A stretch of DNA of 64,000 bases. Source: Enterobacter cloacae subsp. cloacae ATCC 13047 (GTDB lineage Bacteria; Pseudomonadota; Gammaproteobacteria; Enterobacterales; Enterobacteriaceae). A program made the position numbers and the translations under genes. Within the stretch, counting starts at the first letter, position 1. Each line of letters begins with the position of its first letter. The stretch covers positions 4,302,216 to 4,366,215 of the forward strand of contig NC_014121.1 in NCBI RefSeq assembly GCF_000025565.1, in the 5' to 3' direction. This document shows positions 8,344 through 17,023 of this stretch, piece after piece. Below the pieces are notes generated by a model. That model saw only the letters and a program-made list of their open reading frames with translations. It searched no databases and had not been told where the DNA came from.

Positions 8344-8769
8344 CTAGGCATGTTCATTGAACTCATTACGACATACTTTACAATACCAACTTGGGGAGTA
8401 TTCTCTACTACCAGAATAATAGATCATATGTATTAGTTTGTTTTCGTTCTCTTTACATACCGGGCAAAAAGCAGTTTCATCACCCTCTTTCCAATATAAA
8501 CGACCATCAAATTTTACTTCTTGCTTTCCTTCTAGCTTAGCCTTTAGCTCTTGTATTTCTTCTTCTTTACTTAGCAAAACAGCTTTAAGACTAACAAATT
8601 CACTTTTGACTTCTACAAGGTCATCAAGCAAATCAATCAATGTATTTCTCATTTCGGCAGCGGTAAGTTCATCGTCACCTTTTTTACGGAGATTGCGAAC
8701 TAAATCAACTGATTTGTTAACAAGCTCAAGGGTGCCAGAGATAGCAGCGAGAGAAGTTGGGTCAGCCAT
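8344..8769 (-). CDS. Hypothetical coiled-coil protein with a C-terminal zinc ribbon
   Basis: A 141-residue protein. Residues about 1-80 are helical and charged (LELVNKSVDLVRNLRKKGD, LSKEEEIQELKAKLEGKQE), and the C-terminus carries two CxxC pairs (CPVCKE and CKVCRN) about 27 residues apart, a typical zinc ribbon. The stretch NKLIHMIYYSG...YSPSWYCKVC resembles small zinc-ribbon modules of phage or island proteins, but I cannot name a family. It is upstream of the membrane-anchored gene. A zinc ribbon in tandem with a membrane-anchored partner recalls two-gene accessory modules; function is unknown. Confidence 0.62.
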   Translation of the reverse strand: MADPTSLAAISGTLELVNKSVDLVRNLRKKGDDELTAAEMRNTLIDLLDDLVEVKSEFVSLKAVLLSKEEEIQELKAKLEGKQEVKFDGRLYWKEGDETAFCPVCKENENKLIHMIYYSGSREYSPSWYCKVCRNEFNEHA

Positions 8770-8944
8770 TGTTCTTCCTTAACATGTTATTTGCATCGCT
8801 TGGGATTATATCAATTTCTACCGTAATAAGTGGAATTGGGTGAATTTTTATCTAATCAGCCACGACGCCGTCAATTGCTTGAGGCAAACCGGCAGCATCC
8901 TACTGCTCGTAAAGTTACCGTATGCACCAGAAAAGAGCCATAAA

Positions 8945-9250
8945 GCCCCGTTGGTGGTAAGACAACAAGCGGAGCCTCTGGCGACTTCATTAGGGTTATG
9001 TCAGTTAGTGAGGCTTATCAGGATGACCATGTACCCAAAAGGAGCGAGGCCGAACCGCTGGCAGAGCTTGCATATGGTCTGCAAGTACCGTGACCACCAT
9101 AAACCTGTTTATCCCTGCGGCGTCTCGCGACGGCGACAGAACGGGGGCATCGGGCTAAAATGCGCTTCACTAAAAGTCTTCGGGATTATGCCGAGTAGGC
9201 GGCTTTTGTTCGTTGTTGGGCTGTCGCAGTAAGAACGTTGAAACCACTGC
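8945..9250 (+). ncRNA. Candidate structured RNA element, copy A
   Basis: It shares a nearly identical core of about 80 nt with 21775-22092, while the flanks diverge but keep their pairings. Pairings seen: GCCC 8945-8948 with GGGC 9218-9221 closing the element; GTTG/CAAC just inside; CTTGCA/TGCAAG in the core; CGTC/GACG at 9121-9132; GCAT/ATGC; AAAAGTC 9172-9178 with GGCTTTT 9201-9207, enclosing TCGG/CCGA; and a 3' hairpin GCAGT/ACTGC at 9226-9250. One T-G pairing works only in plus-strand RNA. A reading frame crosses it, but single-base indels between copies break it, so coding is unlikely. It ends 144 bp before the att copy at 9395. I do not recognise it as a known RNA family. Confidence 0.55.
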
Positions 9251-9359
9251 CAGCGCGGTGATATGCTCCCGACTACCACACACCAACCACGCGACAGACG
9301 CGGCGATTGTGCAATGTGTAGTTACGGCTGTACCTGCATTAGCGGGGTAAAGTAACTAG

Positions 9360-9389
9360 CTGATAAATAATAATATACTTATTTATCAG
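9360..9389. repeat. Perfect inverted repeat next to the left att site
   Basis: CTGATAAATAA and TTATTTATCAG are separated by 8 nt and end 6 bp before the att sequence. It could be a transcription stop or a binding site for integrase or an excisionase. Confidence 0.6.
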
Positions 9390-9394
9390 TGATT

Positions 9395-9417
9395 TGGAGC
9401 GGGCGAAGGGAATCGAA
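9395..9417. repeat. att site: 23-bp copy of the tRNA-Gly 3' end (left boundary)
   Basis: These 23 bases are identical to 22249-22271, the CCA-bearing 3' end and part of the T arm of the tRNA-Gly gene. A tyrosine integrase gene begins 95 bp inside. This is the usual footprint of integration into a tRNA gene: the intact tRNA stays at the far end and a partial copy marks this end. Confidence 0.88.
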
Positions 9418-9511
9418 ACTCTGTTTCATAATTTCCGCAACGCGACGATCATCGAATCAACATAGTAACTATTATTGATACTTGATTGCGAGATTTTAGA
9501 GGATCAGTCTC

Positions 9512-10762
9512 ATGACAATCAAGGGCCAGGAGTATCTTTATCTTTCACCGGACGGTGTATGGCAGTTTCAAATCTACATCCCGTCTTATATGCGTCACAT
9601 GTTCGGCGGGAAGCGCCTGTATCGGAAAAGTACAGGGACAAGAGATATCTACAAGGCGCGTCACTTCCGTAACCACATGCTGGTAGAGTGGAACAACCTT
9701 AAAGAACAGTTCAAGCCTGATACTGAGGATAAGCGTATTCAGCTTGCGATCACTTCCCTGCACTCTCAAATCAGGAAGAACAAGAATAAACCATTGATTG
9801 AAGAGCGAGCCAGTTCGATTCCTCACCTGTGCTTCTTACGAGATGAATACGCTACTGCCTACCAGGATCGGAGATCATTCTCCACACTGAGCAAATCGGC
9901 GCGAGCCGTTGAGGTGTTTCTCCAGAGTATTGGGAAAGTTGATATCAGCCTGGATCAGATTGGACGCCGATTAGTTACAGACTTCATAGAAGAGCAGCAG
10001 AAACGCGATGTAGCGCCCCAGACCGTGCAAAACTGGCTTACATCGTTAGGTAGCCTCTACGAGTTCGCCAAACGCCGCTATGACGCTATAGCCCCCCTAA
10101 ATCCGTTTCATGGTCACAACCTTGAAGCGCGGCGCACAATTGAAAGCTATCAGCCGTTTGAATGGCATCAGCTATCTACACTACTCAACGAAGCAGACGA
10201 AGAGCTACGAGCAGTTATTCTGATCGGTTTGTTCTCTGGTGCAAGGCTGGACGAAATAGCCAGCTTGAAGAAAGAAGAGATCGTTATGGTGGAAGGGATA
10301 CGGACATTCTACATTAGCAAATCCAAGACGAAGGCAGGGATTAGACACATTCCTATCCATGCTTTTCTGATCGGCATGGTGGATTATTATCTGAGTTTGA
10401 ACACTGGAGATTACCTGTTACCACAGGCTAACAAGATTGAACGCAAAGACGGTAAGAAAGGACCATTCTATTCCCAAGCATTCACCCGCTTACGGCGTCG
10501 CGTAGTGCCTATGGCTACAGACCGTCAATGCTTTCACAGTTTGAGGGGGCATTTTATCACGTGTCTCGACCGTGCCGGAGTACCCGAACAACGGATCGGC
10601 TACATCACGGGACACTCTTCCCAAGCCGCTGCCACAGAAGCATTCAAAACCTACAGCGCGGGGTGTTCCATGAAAGAGCTATCCGACTATGTGGAAATGG
10701 TGGCCTATCCAGAGATCACTTTCCCAGAATTAAACAAAGAGGAGCAAGCTCCCCACGCATAA
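9512..10762 (+). CDS. Tyrosine recombinase (integrase) of the glyU element
   Basis: A 416-residue integrase. AGAGGA precedes ATG 9512. After an N-terminal part and a SAM-like core-binding region (about 105-195), the catalytic domain shows Arg245 (SGARLDE), a beta-hairpin Lys near 272-274, His342 and Arg345 (HSLRGH), His368 (TGHSS) and the nucleophile Tyr381 (KTYSAG). All catalytic residues are present, so it looks functional. It lies 95 bp from the left att copy and points into the element. It should join the element's att site to the 3' end of the tRNA-Gly gene. Confidence 0.92.
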   Translation: MTIKGQEYLYLSPDGVWQFQIYIPSYMRHMFGGKRLYRKSTGTRDIYKARHFRNHMLVEWNNLKEQFKPDTEDKRIQLAITSLHSQIRKNKNKPLIEERASSIPHLCFLRDEYATAYQDRRSFSTLSKSARAVEVFLQSIGKVDISLDQIGRRLVTDFIEEQQKRDVAPQTVQNWLTSLGSLYEFAKRRYDAIAPLNPFHGHNLEARRTIESYQPFEWHQLSTLLNEADEELRAVILIGLFSGARLDEIASLKKEEIVMVEGIRTFYISKSKTKAGIRHIPIHAFLIGMVDYYLSLNTGDYLLPQANKIERKDGKKGPFYSQAFTRLRRRVVPMATDRQCFHSLRGHFITCLDRAGVPEQRIGYITGHSSQAAATEAFKTYSAGCSMKELSDYVEMVAYPEITFPELNKEEQAPHA

Positions 10763-11041
10763 ATTTATAACTAATGTCAAATTATTTTTTTGATGCGCTG
10801 CTATTCACCTTGCTCATACCTGCGAGCTTAGCTCTCACAAAAAAAACAACCAACCAATTGATAAATAATAAATAAAAGATAAAAAAGGATGACAGAATTT
10901 ATTTACTCAAACAACTTTTAAAAAAATCAACCACCAAAATTTAATAGATTACAACGATCAAAAACAAATTATTGATCGCTTTTATTGATAAATGGTATTT
11001 TTTAGATGATAATCAGTACATAACTAAAATGGGCAATTAGT
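10763..11041. other. AT-rich intergenic region
   Basis: 279 bp between the integrase and the EAL gene, very rich in A and T at 10780-11030, with no gene seen. It probably holds the promoter of the EAL gene, which has only a weak ribosome-binding site. Confidence 0.5.
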
Positions 11042-11713
11042 ATGGAACACATTTATATTGCAGACCCAATAATGAATGTTGACGAGAGATTAATGGGCGT
11101 TGAACTTTTAACTCGTTTCATTTCCAATGATGGCCGTCCTTGTCATCCTGACTTTGTTATTTCATCTTGGGATTTAGATAGGAAGCGGCTCTTTCTATAC
11201 GAACAATGCGGTATCATTTCCAGCAAACAAAAGTGGTTCGAACGAAATAAACTTTTTTGCACACTAAACATTGATCAACAAATGGCTTTTCTCGTTCGGC
11301 ACGATCAAACATTGATAAAAGCATTTGAATCTATGCCATTCGTCAAACTTGAACTTTCTGAGCATTTCCCTGGTTTGGATAAGGGATTGAAAAGTCCCTT
11401 ATTAAAATCGCTGAGCCAGGGTGTAAATGGGCTATGGCTCGATGACCTTGGCGCAGGAAACGCGAATGTAGTTAGTTTGATCGAAGGATACTTTGAGGTT
11501 GTAAAGATAGATCGCTGCTTCTTTAATGAACAGGTGCAGAAACCAACCTTCAACCTGTTGATTGCATCAATCAAAAAACACTGCGACAAAATTATTATTG
11601 AAGGGATTGAGAATAGAGATCATATGGGGTTACTGCGTGAGGTGGGAATTTGGGGATTACAGGGCTATCTTTTTAAATCTGTCCCTTTTAAAAATGTGGA
11701 TTCATTGCTTTAG
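11042..11713 (+). CDS. Stand-alone EAL-domain protein, putative c-di-GMP phosphodiesterase
   Basis: A 223-residue protein made of one EAL domain with no sensor or GGDEF part. Signature residues are in place: Glu21 (ELLTRF in the EAL position), Asn76 (NID), Glu104 (LELSE), Asp134-Asp135 (LDDLGAG), Lys155 (KID), Glu187 (EGIE) and Gln207 (QGY). In the EAL family these bind two metals and c-di-GMP, so activity is likely, unlike degenerate EAL regulators such as YdiV. It is a single gene between the integrase and inverted phage tail genes, with its own terminator, and so looks like cargo that could lower c-di-GMP and alter motility or biofilm. Confidence 0.82.
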   Translation: MEHIYIADPIMNVDERLMGVELLTRFISNDGRPCHPDFVISSWDLDRKRLFLYEQCGIISSKQKWFERNKLFCTLNIDQQMAFLVRHDQTLIKAFESMPFVKLELSEHFPGLDKGLKSPLLKSLSQGVNGLWLDDLGAGNANVVSLIEGYFEVVKIDRCFFNEQVQKPTFNLLIASIKKHCDKIIIEGIENRDHMGLLREVGIWGLQGYLFKSVPFKNVDSLL

Positions 11714-11726
11714 TGTTGAAACCATC

Positions 11727-11755
11727 AAAAAAGGGGCATAAGCCCCTCATTTTTT
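11727..11755. terminator. Bidirectional terminator between the EAL gene and the tail genes
   Basis: GGGGC/GCCCC with an ATAA loop, flanked by an A run on the left and TCATTTTTT on the right. It lies between convergent genes and overlaps the stop region of the Dit-like gene. Confidence 0.85.
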
Positions 11756-12424
11756 AAACTCCGTCGTAACAGTGTCAGATTCAGTTTTCTTAGGTGCATT
11801 GTTCACCACCTTCTGTTTCACCGTACCGCCTACAGATTTATTTCCCTGCGTTTTAGTTGCAATCACATTAACTGTAGCTTTACTGACAAGCCTGATCTGT
11901 TCAAATTCAAGATCGAATTGCATCGCGTATTCAGATTTATAATCGTAGGAAATACCGGAGAGAATAACATTATCGTACACTTTGTGCTCTGTCACTAATG
12001 TGATGGGCTGGCGACTTTCAAACATCTTATCGAGGTATTCGATAGCTTGACTGATACGAGTGCCATTCACACCAGCGCTGTATAACAAATCCTTTTCCAG
12101 CCTCACCGGAGTTTCGGAAATAATCCCCGATAGCTTGAATGTATTATTCTTAATCTGAACGTGATCGCTCACCTCTGCCCCGCTCTCAACGGGATAGCTG
12201 GTAATATCAGCCTGTCTGCGTATTCCCGTATCCGTCACGGCATCAAACACTATCGCCTGATAGTTCTGAATATAGCTATCTGAGGACGAATTATATACAG
12301 ATGCAAGGATGGTGAATCCGTTTTCACCTTTGGTGCGGGTAGCACTGCTGTTATTACTGTTCTGAGTCGAATTGATACGGGAGGCATCGCTGCCCCCGAT
12401 AGTTAAACTACCTGGTGTTGCCAT
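11747..12424 (-). CDS. Phage tail protein, Dit-like N-terminal domain
   Basis: A 225-residue protein. The central region (IVFDAVTDTGIRRQADITSYPVESGAEVSDHVQ, quoted here in part as VFDAVTDTGIRR and YPVESGAEVSDHV) and LEFEQIRLVSKA match the Dit-like tail-protein N-terminal domain of phage tail hubs and baseplates. It follows the tape measure gene with no gap, the normal order in tail modules. With most structural genes missing, it is a prophage relic, though this gene is intact. Confidence 0.72.
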   Translation of the reverse strand: MATPGSLTIGGSDASRINSTQNSNNSSATRTKGENGFTILASVYNSSSDSYIQNYQAIVFDAVTDTGIRRQADITSYPVESGAEVSDHVQIKNNTFKLSGIISETPVRLEKDLLYSAGVNGTRISQAIEYLDKMFESRQPITLVTEHKVYDNVILSGISYDYKSEYAMQFDLEFEQIRLVSKATVNVIATKTQGNKSVGGTVKQKVVNNAPKKTESDTVTTEFKK

Positions 12425-14209
12425 TTAGCCCCCCGTCCCTTGTCCAGATGAAACAGCCAGCACCATACGCTGATTGTTATCATTGATACGCTGATCAACG
12501 GTAGCATTAAGCATGTTTCCGAATGTCGGATCAGGAGAAATAGTTAGATGGATAAGCCCTTCCGGTAGCTGATTCTGCAATACTACAGGCTGCATGATCG
12601 GCGCACTGGCTGGCTTAGCGGGCGCTGCTGCACTCTGTTTCAACATCGAAACAGGAGAGTAATCTCCGTTGGTGCTCTGCGCGTAGCTGCCCACGTCCTT
12701 AGCGTCGCTTGTCCCGTTCCACCATTCGCGCACTGTGTCGAATACATTATGCTCATGACCATCCGCTTTCGGCTGGCTGGCTCCATAGGCGTTAGCCACT
12801 GGATTACTTCCAGCCTGTACAGGTGCTGACGTAGTGCCGTAATGCTGGCTAACAGCTTCTTTAGAGGTGTTATCCCCATTGAGTAGGTTGAGCTTACCTG
12901 TGATCCAGTTGGTTAGCTTCATCAGACCATCCACCACATCGCCCGCAGCCCGTCCGACACCCTGAAAGAAGGGTAACGCCTCCTGCATAGCGTCCTTAAA
13001 CTCTCGCATGGTTTCAGGGTCAATCTCTGACATAAACCCTTCGAAGAATGCCAGCTTCTGGCTATCGGAGAGAATGCTAAGCTCCTGATTAAACTTACGG
13101 TAGGCCACAAGCTGATCCTGCTGTGCTTCATCCAGCCACTGCCCGTTACGCTTGAGCACGTCCACCTGATAAGTAAGAGCCTTCCCGCCATTCATAAAGG
13201 CTTTGGCGTAAAGTCCGAGATCGTCCCCGAGGTCTTCAAGATTGTGCAAAATTTCTTGTTCGCTCAATCCTTTAGATTGCATTGTGTTGGTATATGAAGA
13301 GACAAAACCAAACGGATTTTTAGCCCATTCTTTAAGCTGTTCAGGCGTGTACCCCATATTCAAAGCGGTGTTAATACCTGTTGGTGCTCCTGTCCATTCA
13401 CCTTGTTTATTACGTTTCGCATTCAACGCACCATCTGCGAGCTTTTCAGAAACATCTTTTGCTACATCGAGGTTTTTTCTGGCTCCCTGGGTTCCCATCC
13501 CGCTATCGATACCATTAGCCTGTGCAAATTGGCCTAACGATTGTAAAAAGTTATAATCTACACCGCCCAATCTGGCACGTTGCACAATTTCGCTACGCTC
13601 TTCCTGTGCTGTAACAGCCTCTTTCCCCCATGAATAAGCACCGTAAGCCGCCGCACCAATACCAGCGCCAGCAAGCGCACCAGTGCCTAAGCCCATCAGA
13701 GAGCCAGAGATAGCCCCTGTAGCCTTACCACCGCCACCAAGAGCGTTAGCCCCTCCCGCTTTCGCCGCAGCCCTACGCTCAGCGTTAATGCGTCTGTAGC
13801 TCTGCTGGAGTCGTTTGATCTCGCTGTTTTGGCGTTGTAATGAGATAGTACCTGCTGCATAAGCCTTAGTGATCCTGCTGGCCTGTAATGCCGCCTGGGT
13901 TAATTCGACGTTGGTAAGGTGTTGCATACTTCTAAAGCTGCTGGCAGTGTCCAATAGCTTCAATTCAGCCCGTTCACGGCGCTGTGCGTTTCTTGCGGCC
14001 TCTTTCGCTGCCTGAGCCTCTACACGGGCTTGCGCCTTAGCTGCCCTTGCCTTTTCTCGTTCATCGCTATTACGAGGCTTTGACGCTTTCTTATTCAGCT
14101 TGTCTAATTCTCTTTCAGCAGATTTAAGCCCTTGGCTGAATTTTTTCATATTCAACGTGGGATCTTTAATGCCTTTAGCTTTCTTCTGAATTTGATCGAA
14201 AGCGTCCAT
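12425..14209 (-). pseudogene. Phage tail tape measure protein, main part (5' end separated by an IS)
   Basis: 594 residues from an internal ATG. It has a charged, Ala/Lys/Arg-rich helical N-terminus, then a Gly/Ala-rich hydrophobic segment near residues 150-190 (SLMGLGTGALAGAGIGAAAYG), and a long helical region ending in a Gln/Pro-rich tail, which is typical of tape measure proteins that set tail length. The first 25 codons lie at 15564-15638, on the other side of an IS3-family insertion. Removing the IS and one copy of its 17-bp target repeat would restore a frame of about 619 residues beginning MLEIHTSSIKNTVKF. The ATG at 14209 may still allow expression of a shortened form. Confidence 0.75.
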
Positions 14210-14211
14210 AG
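14195..14211. repeat. 17-bp target repeat, left copy
   Basis: ATCGAAAGCGTCCATAG is present here and again at 15549-15565, directly bordering the IS2-group element. It is codons from the tape measure gene. Confidence 0.85.
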
Positions 14212-14275
14212 TGATGTAGCCCCCTGAAACACCAGACAGTAGCTGTATCTCCAGATAAGAGATAGGCTTGAATAT

Positions 14276-14671
14276 ATGTCTAACACTAACACCAATTTTG
14301 AGATGACCGGGATCCTGTTAGGGCAAGAAGTCCGTAAACGTAAAACTCCTCAGGAGAAGATCGCCATTATCCAGCAGACGATGGAGCCGGGTATGAATGT
14401 CTCCCATGTCGCCCGCCTGCATGGTATCCAGCCCAGCCTGCTGTTTAAGTGGAAGAAGCAATATCAGGAAGGCAGCCTCACCGCCGTTGCGGCTGGAGAG
14501 GAAGTCGTTCCTGCTTCTGAGCTTACTGCTGCTCTGAAGCAGGTCCGGGAGCTTCAGCGCCTTCTGGGCAAGAAGACGATGGAAGTTGAGATCCTGAAAG
14601 AAGCCGTGGAGTACGGTCAGTCGCGAAAATGGATAGCGCACGCGCCCTTGTTGCCAAAGGACGGGGAATAG
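14276..14671 (+). CDS. IS2-group transposase OrfA (InsC-like)
   Basis: A 131-residue DNA-binding protein with the IS2 OrfA pattern: [14 protein letters not shown], then a helix-turn-helix ([28 protein letters not shown]) and a leucine-zipper-like tail ([19 protein letters not shown]). It overlaps OrfB by 43 bp in another frame; IS2-type elements make the active OrfAB by -1 frameshifting. Confidence 0.88.
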   Translation: MSNTNTNFEMTGILLGQEVRKRKTPQEKIAIIQQTMEPGMNVSHVARLHGIQPSLLFKWKKQYQEGSLTAVAAGEEVVPASELTAALKQVRELQRLLGKKTMEVEILKEAVEYGQSRKWIAHAPLLPKDGE

Positions 14672-15512
14672 CCATGGTCAGCCGGACCATGGGCGTGTCG
14701 CGTGCGCAACTGTCACTGCGGATTAACCGTTCTGCCGACTGGCAGGACAGGCGCTGTAACCGGCGTAATGAAGAAGCAGACGCAGAAATACTGTCGGCTA
14801 TCCTCAACATTATCAGCGATATGCCGAGTTATGGTTATCGACGCGTGTGGGGCATCCTGCGCAAGCAACGTCGCACAGAGGGACAGCCACCTGTGAATGC
14901 CAAACGGCTTTACAGGATAATGAGCGAGCATAACCTGTTGTTGTTGCATCACAAACCAGAGCGACCGAAGCGTGAACATAAGGGCAAGATAGCGGTGGCA
15001 GAAAGCGATATGCGCTGGTGTTCAGATGGCTTCGAGTTCGGCTGCGACAACGGCGAAAAACTGCGGGTAACGTTCGCGCTGGACTGCTGCGACCGTGAGG
15101 CCATAGACTGGGCAGCAAGCACGGGAGGCTATGACAGTTCGACCGTGCAGGATGTGATGCTGAGGTCGGTGGAAAAGCGCTTCGGCGACAGGCTGCCCGA
15201 CACAGCGGTGCAGTGGCTGACGGACAACGGTTCAGCATATACCGCGCATGAAACGCGGAGGTTCGCCAAAGAGCTGAATCTGGAGCCATGTACAACAGCG
15301 GTGAGCAGCCCGCAGAGCAATGGCATGGCCGAACGGGTTCCGTGAAGACGATGAAGGAAGACTATATCGCGTTCATGCCGAAACCGGATGTGAGAACAGC
15401 CCTGCGAAACCTTGCAGCGGCGTTCACGCATTACAATGAAAATCACCCGCATAGTGCGCTGGGATATCACTCTCCGAGAGAATACCGGCGGCAGCGGGCA
15501 TCGTTAACTTAA
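14629..15512 (+). pseudogene. IS2-group transposase OrfB, frameshifted
   Basis: A DDE transposase (rve-type core) reading [51 protein letters not shown], then SPQSNGMAE, where the frame fails: it ends in RVP at 15345, and the normal C-terminus ([16 protein letters not shown]...[12 protein letters not shown]) continues in another phase to 15512. The break is near GAACGGGTTCCGTG at about 15330-15345, where two extra bases would explain it. The catalytic Glu lies at the break, so the enzyme is inactive unless the sequence is in error. Confidence 0.85.
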
Positions 15513-15548
15513 GATACAAAAGCTGTCCGGAAATGGCGGGTCAAGATC

Positions 15549-15565
15549 ATCGAAAGCGTCCATAG
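15549..15565. repeat. 17-bp target repeat, right copy
   Basis: Identical to 14195-14211 and bordering the right end of the IS2-group element. IS3-family elements usually duplicate 3-5 bp, so this length is unusual. Confidence 0.85.
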
Positions 15566-15638
15566 CTTCTTTCATTGAATTACGATCAACACTAAATTTC
15601 ACCGTGTTCTTGATAGAACTTGTGTGGATTTCAAGCAT
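15564..15638 (-). pseudogene. Tape measure gene, 5' fragment
   Basis: 25 codons from ATG 15638 (MLEIHTSSIKNTVKF, ending NSMKEA) that lead in frame into the duplicated MDAFD codons. The start lies 2 bp after the stop of the upstream truncated gene, with GGTGA as ribosome-binding site. It joins the 12425-14209 part once the IS is removed. Confidence 0.78.
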
Positions 15639-15640
15639 GA

Positions 15641-15797
15641 TTATTCACCGCCTTTCTTTTCGTTCACAAGATAATTAAGCGCATCTGATACACTCATTCC
15701 TTTGAAAATGAGTTGTCTTAAATGTGAATAGCTCACATCAAGTGCTCTCGATACGGCTGCTAAATTCAGTAGTTGCTCGGCATTCGTATCATTAAGT
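15641..15797 (-). pseudogene. 3' remnant of a phage gene upstream of the tape measure gene
   Basis: About 51 codons (LNDTNAEQLLNLAAVSRALD to YLVNEKKGGE) left of a gene whose 5' part was removed by an IS3-family element ending at 15798. The apparent start codon of the open frame (GTG at 15823) lies inside the IS. The position just before a tape measure gene suggests a tail assembly protein, but the sequence is too short to be sure. It contains a helix-turn-helix-like stretch (VSRALDVSYSHLRQLIFKGM). Confidence 0.6.
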
Positions 15798-15860
15798 TGA
15801 ATCGCCACGGGTTTAACAGACACCTCAGAGTCATTTAAGATGGCTTAAAGAGAGGTGCCC

Positions 15861-16139
15861 ATGAGCGGTAAGCGTTATCCCGAAGAGTTTAAAACTGAAG
15901 CAGTCAAACAGGTTGTTGATCGCGGTTATTCTGTTGCCAGCGTTGCAACACGTCTCGATATCACCACCCACAGCCTTTACGCCTGGATAAAGAAGTACGG
16001 TCCGGATTCTTCCGCTAATAAAGAACAGTCAGATGCTCAGGCCGAGATCCGCCGTCTCCAGAAAGAGCTGAAGCGGGTTACCGACGAACGGGACATATTA
16101 AAAAAAGCCGCGGCGTACTTCGCAAAGCTGTCCGACTGA
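15861..16139 (+). CDS. IS3-family transposase OrfA
   Basis: 92 residues from ATG 15861 (a GTG six bases upstream is an alternative). The helix-turn-helix reads SGKRYPEEFKTEAVKQVVD with DITTHSLYAWIKKYG, followed by a leucine-zipper tail (EIRRLQKELKRVTDERDILKK). A run A7G at 16100-16107 falls where a -1 shift would join this frame to OrfB with no stop between them, the usual programmed frameshift of this family. Confidence 0.9.
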   Translation: MSGKRYPEEFKTEAVKQVVDRGYSVASVATRLDITTHSLYAWIKKYGPDSSANKEQSDAQAEIRRLQKELKRVTDERDILKKAAAYFAKLSD

Positions 16140-16195
16140 GGTACGCCTTTATCCGTGACAACACCTGTTGCTGGCCTGTTCGCCTGCTCTGTCGG

Positions 16196-17008
16196 GTGCT
16201 GGATGTTCATCCCAGTGGTTTTTACGCCTGGCTTCAGCAGCCGCATTCACAACGCCATCAGGCAGACCTGAGACTGACAGGACAGATTAAACAGTTCTGG
16301 CTGGAATCGGGATGCGTCTATGGTTATCGCAAAATCCATCTGGATCTGCGGGACAGCGGGCAACAGTGCGGAGTGAACAGAGTCTGGCGACTGATGAAAC
16401 GTGTCGGGATAAAGGCTCAGGTCGGATACCGGAGCCCGCGGGCACGTAAAGGCGAGGCCAGTATCGTGTCGCCCAACAGGCTCCAGCGACAGTTCAATCC
16501 GGATGCTCCGGATAAGCGTTGGGTAACGGACATAACCTACATCAGGACCCACGAAGGCTGGCTGTATCTTGCCGTGGTTGTTGATCTGTTCTCACGCAAA
16601 ATTATCGGCTGGTCCATGCAATCCCGGATGACAAAGGACATTGTCCTGAACGCACTGCTGATGGCTGTATGGCGCCGTAATCCCCAAAAACAGGTGCTGG
16701 TTCATTCGGATCAGGGCAGTCAGTACACAAGCCATGAGTGGCAGTCGTTCCTGAAATCACACGGCCTGGAGGGCAGCATGAGCCGTCGCGGTAACTGCCA
16801 TGATAATGCGGTTGCAGAAAGCTTTTTCCAGTTGTTGAAACGCGAACGGATAAAGAAAAAGAGCTACGGAACGCGGGAAGAAGCCCGCAGCGATATTTTT
16901 GATTACATCGAAATGTTTTATAACAGTAAGCGTCGGCATGGTTCCAGCGATCAGATGTCACCGACAGAATATGAAAACCAGTATTATCAACGGCTAGGAA
17001 GTGTCTAG
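16196..17008 (+). CDS. IS3-family transposase OrfB (DDE integrase core)
   Basis: 270 residues from the first ATG. The frame is open further upstream to about 16106, as needed for an OrfAB fusion. It has an HTH_21-like region (YGYRKIHLDLRDSG) and an rve core with WVTDITYI, VHSDQGSQYTS and NAVAESFFQLLK supplying the D, D and E of the active site, then a GSSDQMSPTEYE tail. All catalytic residues are present, so it should be active. Confidence 0.92.
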   Translation: MLDVHPSGFYAWLQQPHSQRHQADLRLTGQIKQFWLESGCVYGYRKIHLDLRDSGQQCGVNRVWRLMKRVGIKAQVGYRSPRARKGEASIVSPNRLQRQFNPDAPDKRWVTDITYIRTHEGWLYLAVVVDLFSRKIIGWSMQSRMTKDIVLNALLMAVWRRNPQKQVLVHSDQGSQYTSHEWQSFLKSHGLEGSMSRRGNCHDNAVAESFFQLLKRERIKKKSYGTREEARSDIFDYIEMFYNSKRRHGSSDQMSPTEYENQYYQRLGSV

Positions 17009-17023
17009 ATTATCCGTGGCGAT

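Larger units (their letters stand above)
14212..15548 (+). mobile_element. IS3-family, IS2-group insertion sequence (defective)
   Basis: About 1337 bp, near IS2's length. The left end TGATGTAGCCCCCTGAAAC and the right end (CTGTCCGGAAATGGCGGG...ATCA) are imperfect inverted repeats resembling the IS2 ends. The two reading frames match IS2 OrfA and OrfB. It interrupts the tape measure gene and is bordered by a 17-bp direct repeat. OrfB is broken by a frameshift, so the copy is probably not autonomous. Confidence 0.88.

Noticed and set aside
8840..9232. 130-codon plus-strand frame across RNA copy A
   Set aside because: Its counterpart in copy B is broken by single-base indels although the nucleotides are conserved, and stems are kept instead, so it is not likely to be a protein gene.
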